64,000 nt of DNA from JAIBCM01 sp041395165 (GCA_041395165.1 JAWLBA010000006.1:31961-95960); one strand, 5' to 3'. Counted from the first letter of the stretch, positions 45,508-54,645 are shown. Notes: generated by a model not told the origin, from the sequence alone. Translations and numbers: made by a program.

Positions 45508-46512
45508 ATGAAAACAGTAATACGAAAATTTTTGGGTTTAGCGACCGTTTTGGGATTGGCTGCGAGTGTCTATGGTAAAAACATTGAGTTGCTGAATGTT
45601 TCCTACGATCCGACACGAGAATTTTATTCGGATTTCAATTTGGCTTTTCAAAAATATTGGCAATCTAAAACAGAACAAAAAGTTGTTATTAACCAATCCC
45701 ACGGCGGGTCGGGTAAACAGTCGCGTTCGATTGTTGATGGGTTAGAGGCGGATGTGGCCACTTTGGCGTTGGCATATGATATTGATATGTTAGCGGAAAA
45801 GGGAGTGGTGTCGCAAGATTGGCAAAGTCGATTGCCTGATAATAGCGCTCCTTACACGTCCACGATTGTTTTTTTGGTGAGAAAGGGTAATCCTAAACAA
45901 ATCAAAGATTGGGATGATTTGGTAAAGCCCAATATTTCTGTTATTACGCCGAATCCTCAAACTTCAGGAGGGGCGCGCTGGAATTATTTGGCAGCTTGGG
46001 CGTTTGCAGAGAAAAAATTCGGTAAGGACGAAGAAAAGGTTAAGGATTTCATTCAGAAACTTTATCACAATGTTCCCGTGTTGGATTCCGGCGCGCGAGG
46101 TTCCACAACCACCTTCGCGCAGCGAGGTATTGGTGATGTTTTATTGACTTGGGAAAACGAGGCGCATTTAGCTTTGAAAGAATTTGAAAGAGGAAAATTT
46201 GAAATCGTTATGCCTTCATTGAGTATTTTGGCGGAACCGCCAGTTACTGTAGTGGATAAAGTGGTGAAACGCAAAGGCACCCAAGAAATTGCAAAAGCTT
46301 ATTTAGAATTTCTTTATTCTCCTACAGGTCAGGATTTAGCAGGGAAACATTTTTATCGTCCTCGCTCAGGAGCAGCCATGCAAAAATATAGCCAGCAATT
46401 TCCGCAGGTTGAATTGGTTACAATTGATGAAGCATTTGGCGGTTGGAAAGAGGCGCAGAAAAAGCATTTTGCAGATAAAGGCGTCTTTGATCAACTTTAT
46501 CAAAGAAGGTAA
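45508..46512 (+). CDS. sbp: Sulfate-binding protein, periplasmic (ABC importer)
   Basis: 334 residues with a signal peptide (MKTVIRKFLGLATVLGLAAS). Family signatures: LLNVSYDPTREFYSDFNLAF, INQSHGGSGKQSRSIVDGL (sulfate-contact loop), NPQTSGGARWNYLAAW (the N-P-x-T-S-G-x-A-R motif), SGARGSTTTFAQRGIGDVLLTWENEA and EPPVTVVD. Length and order match Sbp/CysP. Delivers sulfate (or thiosulfate) to the CysTWA transporter encoded 0.9 kb downstream; the intervening gene is the M14-like enzyme. Confidence 0.95.
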   Translation: MKTVIRKFLGLATVLGLAASVYGKNIELLNVSYDPTREFYSDFNLAFQKYWQSKTEQKVVINQSHGGSGKQSRSIVDGLEADVATLALAYDIDMLAEKGVVSQDWQSRLPDNSAPYTSTIVFLVRKGNPKQIKDWDDLVKPNISVITPNPQTSGGARWNYLAAWAFAEKKFGKDEEKVKDFIQKLYHNVPVLDSGARGSTTTFAQRGIGDVLLTWENEAHLALKEFERGKFEIVMPSLSILAEPPVTVVDKVVKRKGTQEIAKAYLEFLYSPTGQDLAGKHFYRPRSGAAMQKYSQQFPQVELVTIDEAFGGWKEAQKKHFADKGVFDQLYQRR

Positions 46513-46519
46513 AAAGACT

Positions 46520-47350
46520 ATGGCTACAGTTACATTTTCTTCCCAAACGGATCAACGATTGTTATCGCGAATGAAACGACCGCGCTGCAATCAACTGCTC
46601 GCACCACTTTATCGTTTGGCGCGAGTGTCGGATTATTTATTGGCAAGCACTTTGGGCGCTTTTTCCTCGCAAGCGCGTCATCATCATATTCCACGATTTA
46701 TTTTTCTCGGCCCCACAGGCGGTGGTGAACCGATTCGAATTGGCATTTTTGCCGGTATTCATGGGGATGAGCCGGAAGGGGTAGAGGCTGTTACGCAATT
46801 TTTACAGCATTTGGAAGAAAATCCTGAATTGGCGCGCGGATTTCAAATTTATGCTTATCCGATTTGTAATCCCACTGGTTTTGAAGCGAGCACGCGTTTA
46901 TCTGCTAGCGGCAAAGATTTAAATCGAGAATTTTGGAAAAACTCTTCTGAACCTGAGGTGCAATATTTGGAAAAAGAATTGCGTCAGGGAAAATGGCATG
47001 GGCTGATATCGTTGCATGCCGACGACACCACGGAAGGGGTCTATGGATTTGTGAAGGGGAGTTTGTTAACCGAAGAGTTGCTTAACCCTGCATTGGAAGC
47101 GGCAGAAACTTTTTTGCCGCGTGCGCGAGCTTCAACGATCGATGGATTTCCGGCAAAAGATGGCATTATTTATCAATGTTACGATGGGGTATTAACGAGT
47201 CCTGCACAGCTTGCACCCACGCCATTTGAAATTATTTTTGAAACGCCGCAACGCGCTCTGCGCGCTTTGCAGGTGCAAGCAACGGTGATTGCTTTAAAAA
47301 CTATTTTAGAAAAATATCGCGCTTTCCTTGCGATTCAGCCAAATATTTAA
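46520..47350 (+). CDS. M14-like zinc amidohydrolase (AstE/AspA type)
   Basis: 276 residues from ATG 46520, 7 nt after the sbp stop; the frame is open further upstream inside sbp but that part is not conserved. Catalytic features of the succinylglutamate desuccinylase/aspartoacylase branch: GIFAGIHGDEPEG (metal H and E), YPICNPTGFEASTRLSASGKD-LNREF (the N-P-x-x-...-N-R substrate loop), LISLHADDTTEGVYGF (third metal His) and IIFETPQ (general base Glu). The product cleaves a terminal amide or acyl group. Its place inside a sulfate uptake operon is unusual, and the substrate is unknown. Confidence 0.78.
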   Translation: MATVTFSSQTDQRLLSRMKRPRCNQLLAPLYRLARVSDYLLASTLGAFSSQARHHHIPRFIFLGPTGGGEPIRIGIFAGIHGDEPEGVEAVTQFLQHLEENPELARGFQIYAYPICNPTGFEASTRLSASGKDLNREFWKNSSEPEVQYLEKELRQGKWHGLISLHADDTTEGVYGFVKGSLLTEELLNPALEAAETFLPRARASTIDGFPAKDGIIYQCYDGVLTSPAQLAPTPFEIIFETPQRALRALQVQATVIALKTILEKYRAFLAIQPNI

Positions 47351-47374
47351 AAAGGAAAATAAAAAATCGTTAAC

Positions 47375-48213
47375 ATGACACAAACATTAAAATCGCGTCG
47401 CCAGATTTTGCCGGGATTCAAATTGACTCTCGGTTTTACGCTGTTTTATTTGTGTTTGATTGTTTTGATTCCTTTAAGCGGATTGGTTTCAAAAACTTTT
47501 TCTGCGCCTTTGCCTAAGTTTTGGGAGGCGATCAGTGATCCGCGTGTGATGGCTTCTTATCGATTGAGTTTTGGTATTTCGTTACTCTCGGCTTTGTTAA
47601 ATGGATTTTTTGGACGTTATTGGCTTGGGTGCTGGCGCGTTATCGTTTTCCGGGGCGTCGCTTAATGGATGCTGTGGTTGATTTGCCTTTTGCTTTGCCA
47701 ACGGCTGTAGCAGGGATTGCGTTAACTACGCTTTATGTGCCGAATGGATTGTTAGGCCAATTTTTTAATTCTTTTGGTATTGCGATTTCTTTTACACCGT
47801 GGGGAGTGTTGATTGCGTTGACTTTTATTGGGTTGCCTTTTGTGGTTCGCACGGTGCAGCCGGTCATTCAAGATTTGCAATCTGATATGGAAGAAGCGGC
47901 AGCATGTTTGGGCGCCAATCGATGGCAAATTTTGTGGCGCGTGATTTTGCCCACGCTGATGCCGGCTTTGTTGACGGGTATTGTGTTGGCTTTTGGTCGC
48001 GCTGTGAGCGAATATGGATCAGTAGTTTTTATTTCGGGCAATCTTCCTTTTAAAACCGAGATTACTCCTCTTTTGATTGTTACTAAATTGGAACAGAATG
48101 ATTACGAAGGTGCCGCAGCGTTAGGTTTTGTCATGTTGGTGGCATCTTTTATCATATTGTTTGCCGTGAATGGTCTTCAGGGTTGGGAGGAACGTCGTCG
48201 CGGACGTCATTAG
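47375..48213 (+). CDS. cysT: Sulfate ABC transporter permease CysT (one frame break)
   Basis: Six hydrophobic segments are recognisable. MTQTLKSRRQILPGFKLTLG and the first two membrane helices lie in one frame; from ARYRFPGRRLMDAVVDLPFA the rest lies in another. Adding one G at GG 47612-47613 makes them continuous (NGFFGTLLAWVLARYRF) and yields 279 aa, the usual CysT length. The coupling motif EEAAACLGANRWQILWRVILPTL (EAA loop) and FGRAVSEYGSVVFISGN are typical. The next gene, cysW, starts 4 nt after the stop. Confidence 0.9.
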
Positions 48214-48217
48214 AATT

Positions 48218-49105
48218 ATGGCAGGCATCGTTAATAACATTACTACTAAGGCCAAAGAACAAGTAAGACCGCCGCGCGTTACTACGGAGGCGCCTTGGTT
48301 GCGGGCCACTTTAATTGGAGTGGTGACGGTTTTTGTGATTATTTTTTTATTATTGCCTTTGCTCTTGGTTTTTAAGGAGGCTTTTTCTAAGGGGATAATG
48401 ACTTATTTTTCTGTTTTTCAAGACAGCGCTTCGCGACACGCTATTTTGCTTACGCTATTAACCGCGGTCATTGTTGTTCCGCTCAATACGATTTTTGGCA
48501 TTGCTGCAGCTTGGGCCATCGTTCGCTTTGAATTTAAAGGGAAACGTTTGTTAGCGAGTTTAATTGATTTGCCCTTGTGGGTTTCACCAGTTATTGGCGG
48601 CTTAATTTATGCTTTGATGTTTGGCGCGCATAGTCATTTGGGATTGTGGTTACAGGAACATGATATTCATATTATTTTTGCTGTACCTGGCATTGTGATC
48701 GCGACAACTTTTGTTACGTTTCCTTTTGTCGCCCGCGGTTTGATCCCTCTTATGCAAGCACAAGGCAAGGCAGAAGAAGAGGCTGCATTAACGTTGGGCG
48801 CTAATGGCTGGCAACTGTTTTTCCGAATTACTTTGCCGAAAATTAAATGGGGTTTGCTTTATGGTATGATTCTTTGCAACGCGCGAGCTATGGGTGAGTT
48901 TGGAGCCGTTTCTGTCGTTTCAGGACATATTCGTGGTAAAACGAACACGATTCCTTTGCACATTGAAATTCTTTATAATGAATATCAATTTGCAGCCGCT
49001 TTTGCCGTGGCCTCACTACTTTCTTTACTCGCTTTATTGACTTTGATCTTAAAATCCTATACCGAATGGCGCGCAGCGCAGCATTTAAAAGTATCTACCA
49101 CTTAA
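48218..49105 (+). CDS. cysW: Sulfate ABC transporter permease CysW
   Basis: 295 residues from ATG 48218 (MAGIVNNITTKAKEQVRPPR). An earlier in-frame start within cysT exists but would overlap it. Six membrane segments; AIVRFEFKGKRLLASLIDLP, PLWVSPVIGGL, the coupling EAA loop EEEAALTLGANGWQLFFRITLPKI and ARAMGEFGAVSVVSGHIRGKTNTIPL are classical CysW motifs. Pairs with CysT to form the channel. Confidence 0.94.
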   Translation: MAGIVNNITTKAKEQVRPPRVTTEAPWLRATLIGVVTVFVIIFLLLPLLLVFKEAFSKGIMTYFSVFQDSASRHAILLTLLTAVIVVPLNTIFGIAAAWAIVRFEFKGKRLLASLIDLPLWVSPVIGGLIYALMFGAHSHLGLWLQEHDIHIIFAVPGIVIATTFVTFPFVARGLIPLMQAQGKAEEEAALTLGANGWQLFFRITLPKIKWGLLYGMILCNARAMGEFGAVSVVSGHIRGKTNTIPLHIEILYNEYQFAAAFAVASLLSLLALLTLILKSYTEWRAAQHLKVSTT

Positions 49106-49115
49106 TATTGATTCC

Positions 49116-49838
49116 ATGAGTGTCGAAATAAATCACATATCTAAAAAATTCGGAAAAAATCCTGTTTTAAGAGATATTTCTCTGAAAATTGAAACTGGAG
49201 AGTTGGTTGCTTTATTAGGGCCTAGTGGCTCGGGTAAAACGACTTTGTTGCGCATTATTGCCGGGTTAGAATTTGCTGACGAAGGACAAGTCTCGTTTCG
49301 CGATCAAGATGTCAGCTCGCAAAGTGCCTACCAACGCAAAGCTGGTTTTGTCTTTCAACATTACGCTTTGTTCAATCACATGACCGTATTTCAAAATATT
49401 GCTTTTGGGTTAAAAGTCCGAAAACGTTCTGAGCGCCCTTCTCGACCAGAAATTCAAAAACGCGTAGAAGCGCTTCTGAAACGTGTGCAGTTAGAGGGTT
49501 ATGGAAATCGTTACCCTGCGCAACTTTCTGGAGGTCAATGTCAGCGGGTGGCCCTGGCCCGAGCGTTGGCCATCGAACCGCAAGTTCTTTTACTCGACGA
49601 ACCTTTTGGCGCTTTGGATGCGAAGGTTCGCAAAGAACTTCGACGTTGGCTTCGGCAATTCCACGAAGAAACGCATCTTACCACACTTTTTGTCACTCAT
49701 GATCAAGAAGAAGCGTTTGAAGTGTCCGATCGTGTTGTAATTTTAAATGACGGTGTGATTCAACAACAAGGTTCTCCTGATGAAGTTATCCAAAATCCTG
49801 CGAACCAATTTGTAAACGAATTCTTGGACACTAAATAA
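49116..49838 (+). CDS. cysA: Sulfate ABC transporter ATP-binding protein CysA (short form)
   Basis: 240 residues. Walker A GPSGSGKT (35-42), the Q-loop FVFQHYALFNHMTV, signature LSGGQ (137-141), Walker B LLLDEP (158-163), D-loop ALDAKVR and switch His in VTHDQEEAF. It ends soon after the nucleotide-binding core and lacks the C-terminal TOBE/regulatory domain found in longer CysA proteins. Last gene of the sulfate operon, 10 nt after cysW. Start at ATG 49116. Confidence 0.94.
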   Translation: MSVEINHISKKFGKNPVLRDISLKIETGELVALLGPSGSGKTTLLRIIAGLEFADEGQVSFRDQDVSSQSAYQRKAGFVFQHYALFNHMTVFQNIAFGLKVRKRSERPSRPEIQKRVEALLKRVQLEGYGNRYPAQLSGGQCQRVALARALAIEPQVLLLDEPFGALDAKVRKELRRWLRQFHEETHLTTLFVTHDQEEAFEVSDRVVILNDGVIQQQGSPDEVIQNPANQFVNEFLDTK

Positions 49839-49887
49839 CTTTGCGCGCTTGACACTTTCTTTCATACGCCTCAAATTTTAAAAAGAA

Positions 49888-50000
49888 AAGGGGAGGTCGC
49901 AAGGCCTGAGAGTCCTAACATTTCGTGCAGCGAAAGGGAGACCCTTGAGTCTATTTATGAGATAAACTCTTAACCTGATCTGGATAATGCCAGCGTAGGA
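49888..50000 (+). promoter_or_regulatory. TPP riboswitch upstream of thiC
   Basis: The THI element is complete. The P1/P2 entry GGGGAGG is at 49890-49896, the conserved CTGAGA at 49906-49911, and ACCCTTGAG at 49941-49949. ACCTGATCTGGATAATGCCA lies at 49973-49992, followed by GCGTAGGA, the canonical 3' core binding the pyrophosphate and pyrimidine. The final TAGGA (49996-50000), 10 nt before the thiC start, is likely the ribosome site too, so regulation is probably at translation initiation. A -35 TTGACA lies at 49849-49854. Confidence 0.95.
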
Positions 50001-50009
50001 AAAAATGAT

Positions 50010-51968
50010 ATGATAGCTTCTAAAAATTCTTTCGAACCACAAAGCCAAGACAAACTACCTAACTCCAAGCGCGTTTATTTAAAAGGCAAACTTCATCCCG
50101 ACCTTCAAGTGCCTATGCGCGAAATTCAATTAGCGCCAACTAAAACCTTTAATGGCCAAATTGAAATTAACGAACCTGTTAGAGTTTATGACACAAGTGG
50201 TCCTTGGGGTGATAACCAATTTCAAGGCAACGTGGAAAAAGGATTGCCCGCCTTGCGCGAAAAATGGATTCGTTCTCGAAACGATGTTGAAGAACACGAA
50301 GGGCGTAAGGTGCAACCGAACGACAATGGCTATCTAAGCGAAAAACATGCCGAGTACGCCAGCCAAGCCGAACGCAATCGACTCTTGGAATTTCCAGGTC
50401 TGAAACGCAAACCTCTTCGCGCCAAATCGGGTAAGGTGGTGACTCAACTGCATTACGCGCGACAAGGAATCGTCACGCCCGAAATGGAATTCATCGCCAT
50501 TCGCGAAAATCAAGGATTAGAAATGCTCCGGGAACAATTTGGCGAAACCCAATCTCGCCAAGAACTCACCCATCAACACCAAGGCTCTCAAGAACGAAAT
50601 GATGGCTTTCAACCGTCCATCTTTCATCGTTTTCCTCAACGCTTGCCCAAAACTATTACACCCGAATTTGTTCGCGATGAAGTTGCGGCAGGCCGCGCCA
50701 TTATTCCTGCCAATATTAACCATCCTGAAAGTGAGCCGATGATTATTGGTCGCAACTTTCTCGTGAAAATCAATGCTAACATTGGCAATAGCGCGGTCGC
50801 ATCGAGTATCGAGGAAGAAGTTGAAAAAATGCGGTGGGCAACCAAATGGGGCGCTGACACCGTGATGGACCTTTCCACTGGGAAAAATATTCATGCTACA
50901 AGAGAATGGATTTTAAGAAACTCACCCGTTCCAATTGGCACCGTGCCCATCTATCAAGCCCTTGAAAAAGTCGGTGGGAAAGCGGAAGAACTCACTTGGG
51001 AGCTTTTCCGAGACACACTCATTGAACAAGCCGAGCAGGGGGTCGATTACTTTACGATTCACGCAGGAGTTTTATTGCGTTTTATTCCATTAACTGCCCA
51101 ACGCATGACCGGCATTGTTTCACGCGGTGGTAGCATTATGGCGAAATGGTGTCTTGCACATCATAAAGAAAATTTTCTCTACACTCATTGGGACGATATC
51201 TGCGACATCATGGCCGCTTACGACGTTTCATTCTCGATTGGGGATGGATTGCGTCCCGGCTCGATTGCGGATGCGAATGACGAAGCGCAATTTGGCGAAC
51301 TCAAAGCCCAAGGTGAACTCACCGAACGCGCTTGGGCGAAAGGTGTGCAAGTCATGAACGAAGGTCCGGGTCACGTGCCAATGCACATGATCGAAGAAAA
51401 TATGGCCAAACAATTGGAATGGTGTCACGAAGCACCTTTCTACACGCTCGGACCGCTCACCACTGACATCGCTCCCGGTTACGATCACATCACGAGCGGC
51501 ATTGGTGCGGCAATGATTGGTTGGTATGGTTGCGCAATGCTCTGTTATGTGACTCCTAAAGAACACCTGGGTCTTCCGAATAAGAAGGACGTGAAAGACG
51601 GCGTCATCGCTTACAAAATTGCAGCTCATGCCGCTGATTTGGCCAAAGGCCATCCTGGCGCACAATATCGCGACAACGCGTTAAGCAAAGCTCGCTTCGA
51701 ATTCCGTTGGGAAGATCAATTCAATTTATCGCTTGATCCTGTCACGGCGCGTGAATTCCATGACGAAACTTTGCCTCAAGAAGGCGCTAAAACCGCGCAC
51801 TTCTGTTCCATGTGCGGTCCACACTTTTGTTCAATGAAAATTACCGAAGACGTTCGCAAATATGCTGCTGAACAAGGTTTAAGCGAAGAGGAAGCTCTAA
51901 AAAAAGGAATGGAAGAAAAATCTCGTGAGTTCGTTGAAAAAGGTAGCGAGGTTTATGCGAAGGCGTGA
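50010..51968 (+). CDS. thiC: Phosphomethylpyrimidine synthase
   Basis: 652 residues. Radical SAM enzyme converting aminoimidazole ribotide to HMP-P for thiamine. ATG 50010 follows the TPP riboswitch; an ATG 5 nt upstream is closed at once by a stop. N-terminal ThiC-associated part (KRVYLKGKLHPDLQVPMREI), then the barrel with NINHPESEPMIIGRNFLVKI, WGADTVMDLSTGKNIHATRE, DYFTIHAGVLLRF, SIGDGLRPGSIADAND and MNEGPGHVPMHMI. The 4Fe-4S ligands are C599, C602 and C607 (C-x2-C-x4-C). No other thiamine genes are in the window. Confidence 0.97.
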   Translation: MIASKNSFEPQSQDKLPNSKRVYLKGKLHPDLQVPMREIQLAPTKTFNGQIEINEPVRVYDTSGPWGDNQFQGNVEKGLPALREKWIRSRNDVEEHEGRKVQPNDNGYLSEKHAEYASQAERNRLLEFPGLKRKPLRAKSGKVVTQLHYARQGIVTPEMEFIAIRENQGLEMLREQFGETQSRQELTHQHQGSQERNDGFQPSIFHRFPQRLPKTITPEFVRDEVAAGRAIIPANINHPESEPMIIGRNFLVKINANIGNSAVASSIEEEVEKMRWATKWGADTVMDLSTGKNIHATREWILRNSPVPIGTVPIYQALEKVGGKAEELTWELFRDTLIEQAEQGVDYFTIHAGVLLRFIPLTAQRMTGIVSRGGSIMAKWCLAHHKENFLYTHWDDICDIMAAYDVSFSIGDGLRPGSIADANDEAQFGELKAQGELTERAWAKGVQVMNEGPGHVPMHMIEENMAKQLEWCHEAPFYTLGPLTTDIAPGYDHITSGIGAAMIGWYGCAMLCYVTPKEHLGLPNKKDVKDGVIAYKIAAHAADLAKGHPGAQYRDNALSKARFEFRWEDQFNLSLDPVTAREFHDETLPQEGAKTAHFCSMCGPHFCSMKITEDVRKYAAEQGLSEEEALKKGMEEKSREFVEKGSEVYAKA

Positions 51969-51983
51969 AAATACGGAGAAAAT

Positions 51984-52475
51984 ATGACAGAAAAAAATGA
52001 TTTAACGACTAGCACCTCTGATTTAACACTTGTTCTGACGCACGAGTTCAACGTGCCACGCGAACTTGTGTGGAAGGCATGGACAGAGCCTGAACAAGTA
52101 AAAAAATGGATGGAATTGGGAGAGAATATTACCATGGAATCGGTGCAAGTCGACTTGCGTGTGGGTGGCAAGTTTCGCAGCCAGATAAAAATGGCGGATG
52201 GCGAATTCTTTACTGTGGTCGGAACCTATCTTGAAGTGAAAGCACCCGAACGGCTTGTCTGTACTTCGGATTGGGAAAAGGACGGTAGTGGCACGGGGTT
52301 TGGCGAACTTGAAGGCAATGAGACACAAGTGACGGTGGAGTTGCTCGTAAGTGGGAAGGGGACGCAAGTGGTATTGACCCACGAAAAGTTTACTTCAATC
52401 GAGATGCGCGATCAAAACGAACAAGCTTGGCAGAGTTGGATGAGAGGATTGACGAAATTCCTTGAAGGAAAATAA
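51984..52475 (+). CDS. SRPBCC / AHSA1 domain protein
   Basis: 163 residues. Activator of Hsp90 ATPase 1-like (START-fold) family: LTHEFNVPRELVWKAWTEPE, VKKWMELGE, DLRVGGKFRSQIKMADGE, VVGTYLEVKAPERLV, and the C-terminal AWQSWMRGLTKFLE helix. These small lipid- or ligand-binding proteins have no fixed function. A second, more typical member lies at 57922-58383. It is 15 nt after thiC but likely unrelated to it. Confidence 0.85.
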   Translation: MTEKNDLTTSTSDLTLVLTHEFNVPRELVWKAWTEPEQVKKWMELGENITMESVQVDLRVGGKFRSQIKMADGEFFTVVGTYLEVKAPERLVCTSDWEKDGSGTGFGELEGNETQVTVELLVSGKGTQVVLTHEKFTSIEMRDQNEQAWQSWMRGLTKFLEGK

Positions 52476-52585
52476 AAGCGAATCATTGATTCCTAAGAGA
52501 AAAACAATCTTTCTCGAGTTGGTCCGATGATTCGTTGATCAGCCGCCTCTTGATTTAAAACAAACCTCCTGTAATAAAGACAAGA

Positions 52586-52984
52586 ATGGAAATTCAAAGA
52601 ATCGGTTCGCAACCTTCTGGAAAAGGGCCAATGGAATATTTTACTGGCGCTGTTCGTATTGATCCTTTGTTCCAAGCCAATGCCCCAGCACGTGTGGTTA
52701 GTGCCAGCGTCACCTTTGAGCCTGGCGCTCGGACGGCGTGGCATAGCCATCCTCTCGGCCAAATTTTGATTGTAACATCTGGTTGCGGATGGGTGCAGTG
52801 TTGGGGAGGATCAATTAAAGAAATCCGGCCGGGCGATGTTATCTGCTTCCCACCCGATGAAAAACATTGGCACGGTGCTACATCCACCACCGCTATGACG
52901 CACATTGCCATTCAAGAACAACTCGATGGCAAGACGGTTGACTGGATGGAAAAAGTCAGTGACGAACAATATAAAACAAATTAA
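52586..52984 (+). CDS. Cupin-domain protein, metallo-hydroxynitrile lyase-like
   Basis: 132 residues. A single cupin barrel with the metal motif GARTAWHSHPLGQILIVTSG (H-x-H...Q) and the second motif PGDVICFPPDEKHWHGA (H). The overall pattern, with its MEIQRIGSQ start and DGKTVDWMEKVSDEQY ending, closely resembles the small manganese cupins known as bacterial hydroxynitrile lyases (GtHNL type), as recalled from memory. Whether it has that activity is unknown; the real physiological substrate of the group is unclear. It precedes an alcohol dehydrogenase by 11 nt. Confidence 0.78.
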   Translation: MEIQRIGSQPSGKGPMEYFTGAVRIDPLFQANAPARVVSASVTFEPGARTAWHSHPLGQILIVTSGCGWVQCWGGSIKEIRPGDVICFPPDEKHWHGATSTTAMTHIAIQEQLDGKTVDWMEKVSDEQYKTN

Positions 52985-52995
52985 CAAAAAATTTT

Positions 52996-54057
52996 ATGTA
53001 TAATACGAAAGCTTACTCCGCCACTAGCGCCACGGCGTCGCTAGCTTCTACCACGATTCCACGACGCGATCCTACCGAACACGATGTGCAGATCGAAATT
53101 CTTTTTTGCGGCATTTGCCATTCCGATCTTCATCTCGTCCGGAATGAATGGAGCAATGTCATGCCCACGGTTTATCCGATTGTTCCCGGGCACGAAATTG
53201 TCGGACGTGTGACCAAGGTGGGTTCTGCGGTTAAAAAATATAAACCGGGCGACCTTGCAGCCGTGGGTTGTTTAGTCGATTCGGATGGCACTTGTCCACA
53301 TTGCGAAGCGGGCTTGGAAAATTTTTGTCCAAATCTGGTGCTCACCTTCAATTCACCGGACAAACACAAGACGGCACCAGTCACTTACGGTGGCTATTCC
53401 ACGAGCATTGTGGTCGATGAACGCTTTGTTCTGCGTGTTCCCTCTAATCTTGATCTGGCAGGGACTGCGCCACTCCTTTGCGCCGGCATCACGACCTACT
53501 CGCCTCTACGCCACTGGAACGTTGGCGCAGGAAAGAAAGTGGGTGTGGTTGGTTTGGGCGGGCTGGGTCATATGGCGGTGAAATTTGCTCATGCCTTTGG
53601 CGCGTACGTTGTCGTTTTTACTACGTCACCTGGCAAAAAAGAAGACGCCCTCCGACTCGGGGCAGACGAAATAGTCGTCTCACGCAACGCTAACGAAATG
53701 CAGAAACATACTGGCAGCTTCGACTTTATCATCGACACCGTTTCTGCTGAACATGATATCAACGCCTATATCAATCTATTGAACGTGGATGGTAATCTTA
53801 CTCTGGTTGGTGCTCCTTCGAAACCTTTATCTTTTTCTTCTTTCGGCCTCATCTTTGGACGTCGCAGCCTCTCCGGCTCTAACATTGGCGGCCTTCCGGA
53901 AACTCAGGAAATGCTCGATTTTTGCGGCAAACACAACATCACCGCTGACGTCGAAGTCATTCCTATCCAAAAAGTCAATCAAGCTTATGAACGGTTAATC
54001 AAATCAGACGTCAAATATCGCTTCGTCATCGACATGGCTTCCCTTAAATCCTATTAA
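52996..54057 (+). CDS. Zinc-dependent alcohol dehydrogenase (cinnamyl-alcohol/YahK type)
   Basis: 353 residues, MDR superfamily. The catalytic zinc site includes C in CGICHSDLH and H-E in PGHEIVGRVTKVG. The structural zinc loop reads VDSDGTCPHCEAGLENFC, with Asp where the first Cys often stands. NAD(P) site VGVVGLGGLGHMAVKFAHAFG (G-x-G-G-x-G). Acts on aldehydes or alcohols with broad specificity in the family. It is adjacent to the cupin and GFA genes, suggesting an aldehyde-handling cluster; that link is an inference. Confidence 0.92.
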   Translation: MYNTKAYSATSATASLASTTIPRRDPTEHDVQIEILFCGICHSDLHLVRNEWSNVMPTVYPIVPGHEIVGRVTKVGSAVKKYKPGDLAAVGCLVDSDGTCPHCEAGLENFCPNLVLTFNSPDKHKTAPVTYGGYSTSIVVDERFVLRVPSNLDLAGTAPLLCAGITTYSPLRHWNVGAGKKVGVVGLGGLGHMAVKFAHAFGAYVVVFTTSPGKKEDALRLGADEIVVSRNANEMQKHTGSFDFIIDTVSAEHDINAYINLLNVDGNLTLVGAPSKPLSFSSFGLIFGRRSLSGSNIGGLPETQEMLDFCGKHNITADVEVIPIQKVNQAYERLIKSDVKYRFVIDMASLKSY

Positions 54058-54072
54058 CTTAAAGCTAAAAGT

Positions 54073-54495
54073 ATGAAAACACCTTTTACTGGCGGTTGCG
54101 CGTGTGGCGCGGTTCGCTACGAAGTTTCGGCGGAACCCCTTATGATGGTGCAATGTCATTGTCGCGATTGCCAATATGTGACCGGCGGCACCGGCATCTA
54201 CGTGGTGGTTGTACCAGAGAAATCTTTTCGGCTAACACAGGGTAAATTACACTATCGTTATACCGAAAGCGTGGCCATGGGGCAGCACAAGCGTGGCTTT
54301 TGTGCCGAATGTGGTTCGCCGCTAACTGGTGCCCAAAATCGCGAAGGCACGACGGGAATGATTGGCGTTACCGCCGCGAGTCTCGATGATCCTAGCGAAT
54401 TCAAATCCCAAATGAACGTTTGGGTTTCCGACGCCCAACCCTGGGCCTACCTCGATACTGCACTGCCGAAGTTTGATCAATATCCGAGTTCTTGA
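54073..54495 (+). CDS. GFA family (CENP-V/formaldehyde-activating-like) protein
   Basis: 140 residues. Zinc ligands are GGCACGAVRYE (C-x-C), QCHCRDCQ (C-x-C-x2-C) and FCAECGSPLTG (C-x2-C), in the order typical of GFA proteins. The name comes from a claimed glutathione-dependent formaldehyde activity that is not generally proven. It is 15 nt after the alcohol dehydrogenase stop, so probably co-transcribed. Confidence 0.88.
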   Translation: MKTPFTGGCACGAVRYEVSAEPLMMVQCHCRDCQYVTGGTGIYVVVVPEKSFRLTQGKLHYRYTESVAMGQHKRGFCAECGSPLTGAQNREGTTGMIGVTAASLDDPSEFKSQMNVWVSDAQPWAYLDTALPKFDQYPSS

Positions 54496-54645
54496 GAATT
54501 AAGGCGACTCAATTGAAAGTTTTTGCTAAAGTTAAGTCACATTGCTACCAGTTGCCTATGGATACGATTGGTTTGCCAAAGAATTTGTTCAAAAAGGGTT
54601 GGAGGTTATGCGCAGACATGAAATTATTATAATTACTACTGACAG

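Noticed and set aside
46409..46519. Upstream start of the M14-like gene inside sbp
   Set aside because: It would overlap sbp coding sequence by over 100 nt; ATG 46520 gives a sensible protein.
51228..51665. Minus-strand open frame within thiC
   Set aside because: Antisense to a complete ThiC; no start signal or recognisable protein pattern.
54496..54645. Short open frame (about 24 codons from ATG 54556) before the PLD nuclease
   Set aside because: Very short, no ribosome site or family resemblance; the gap probably holds only promoter sequence.
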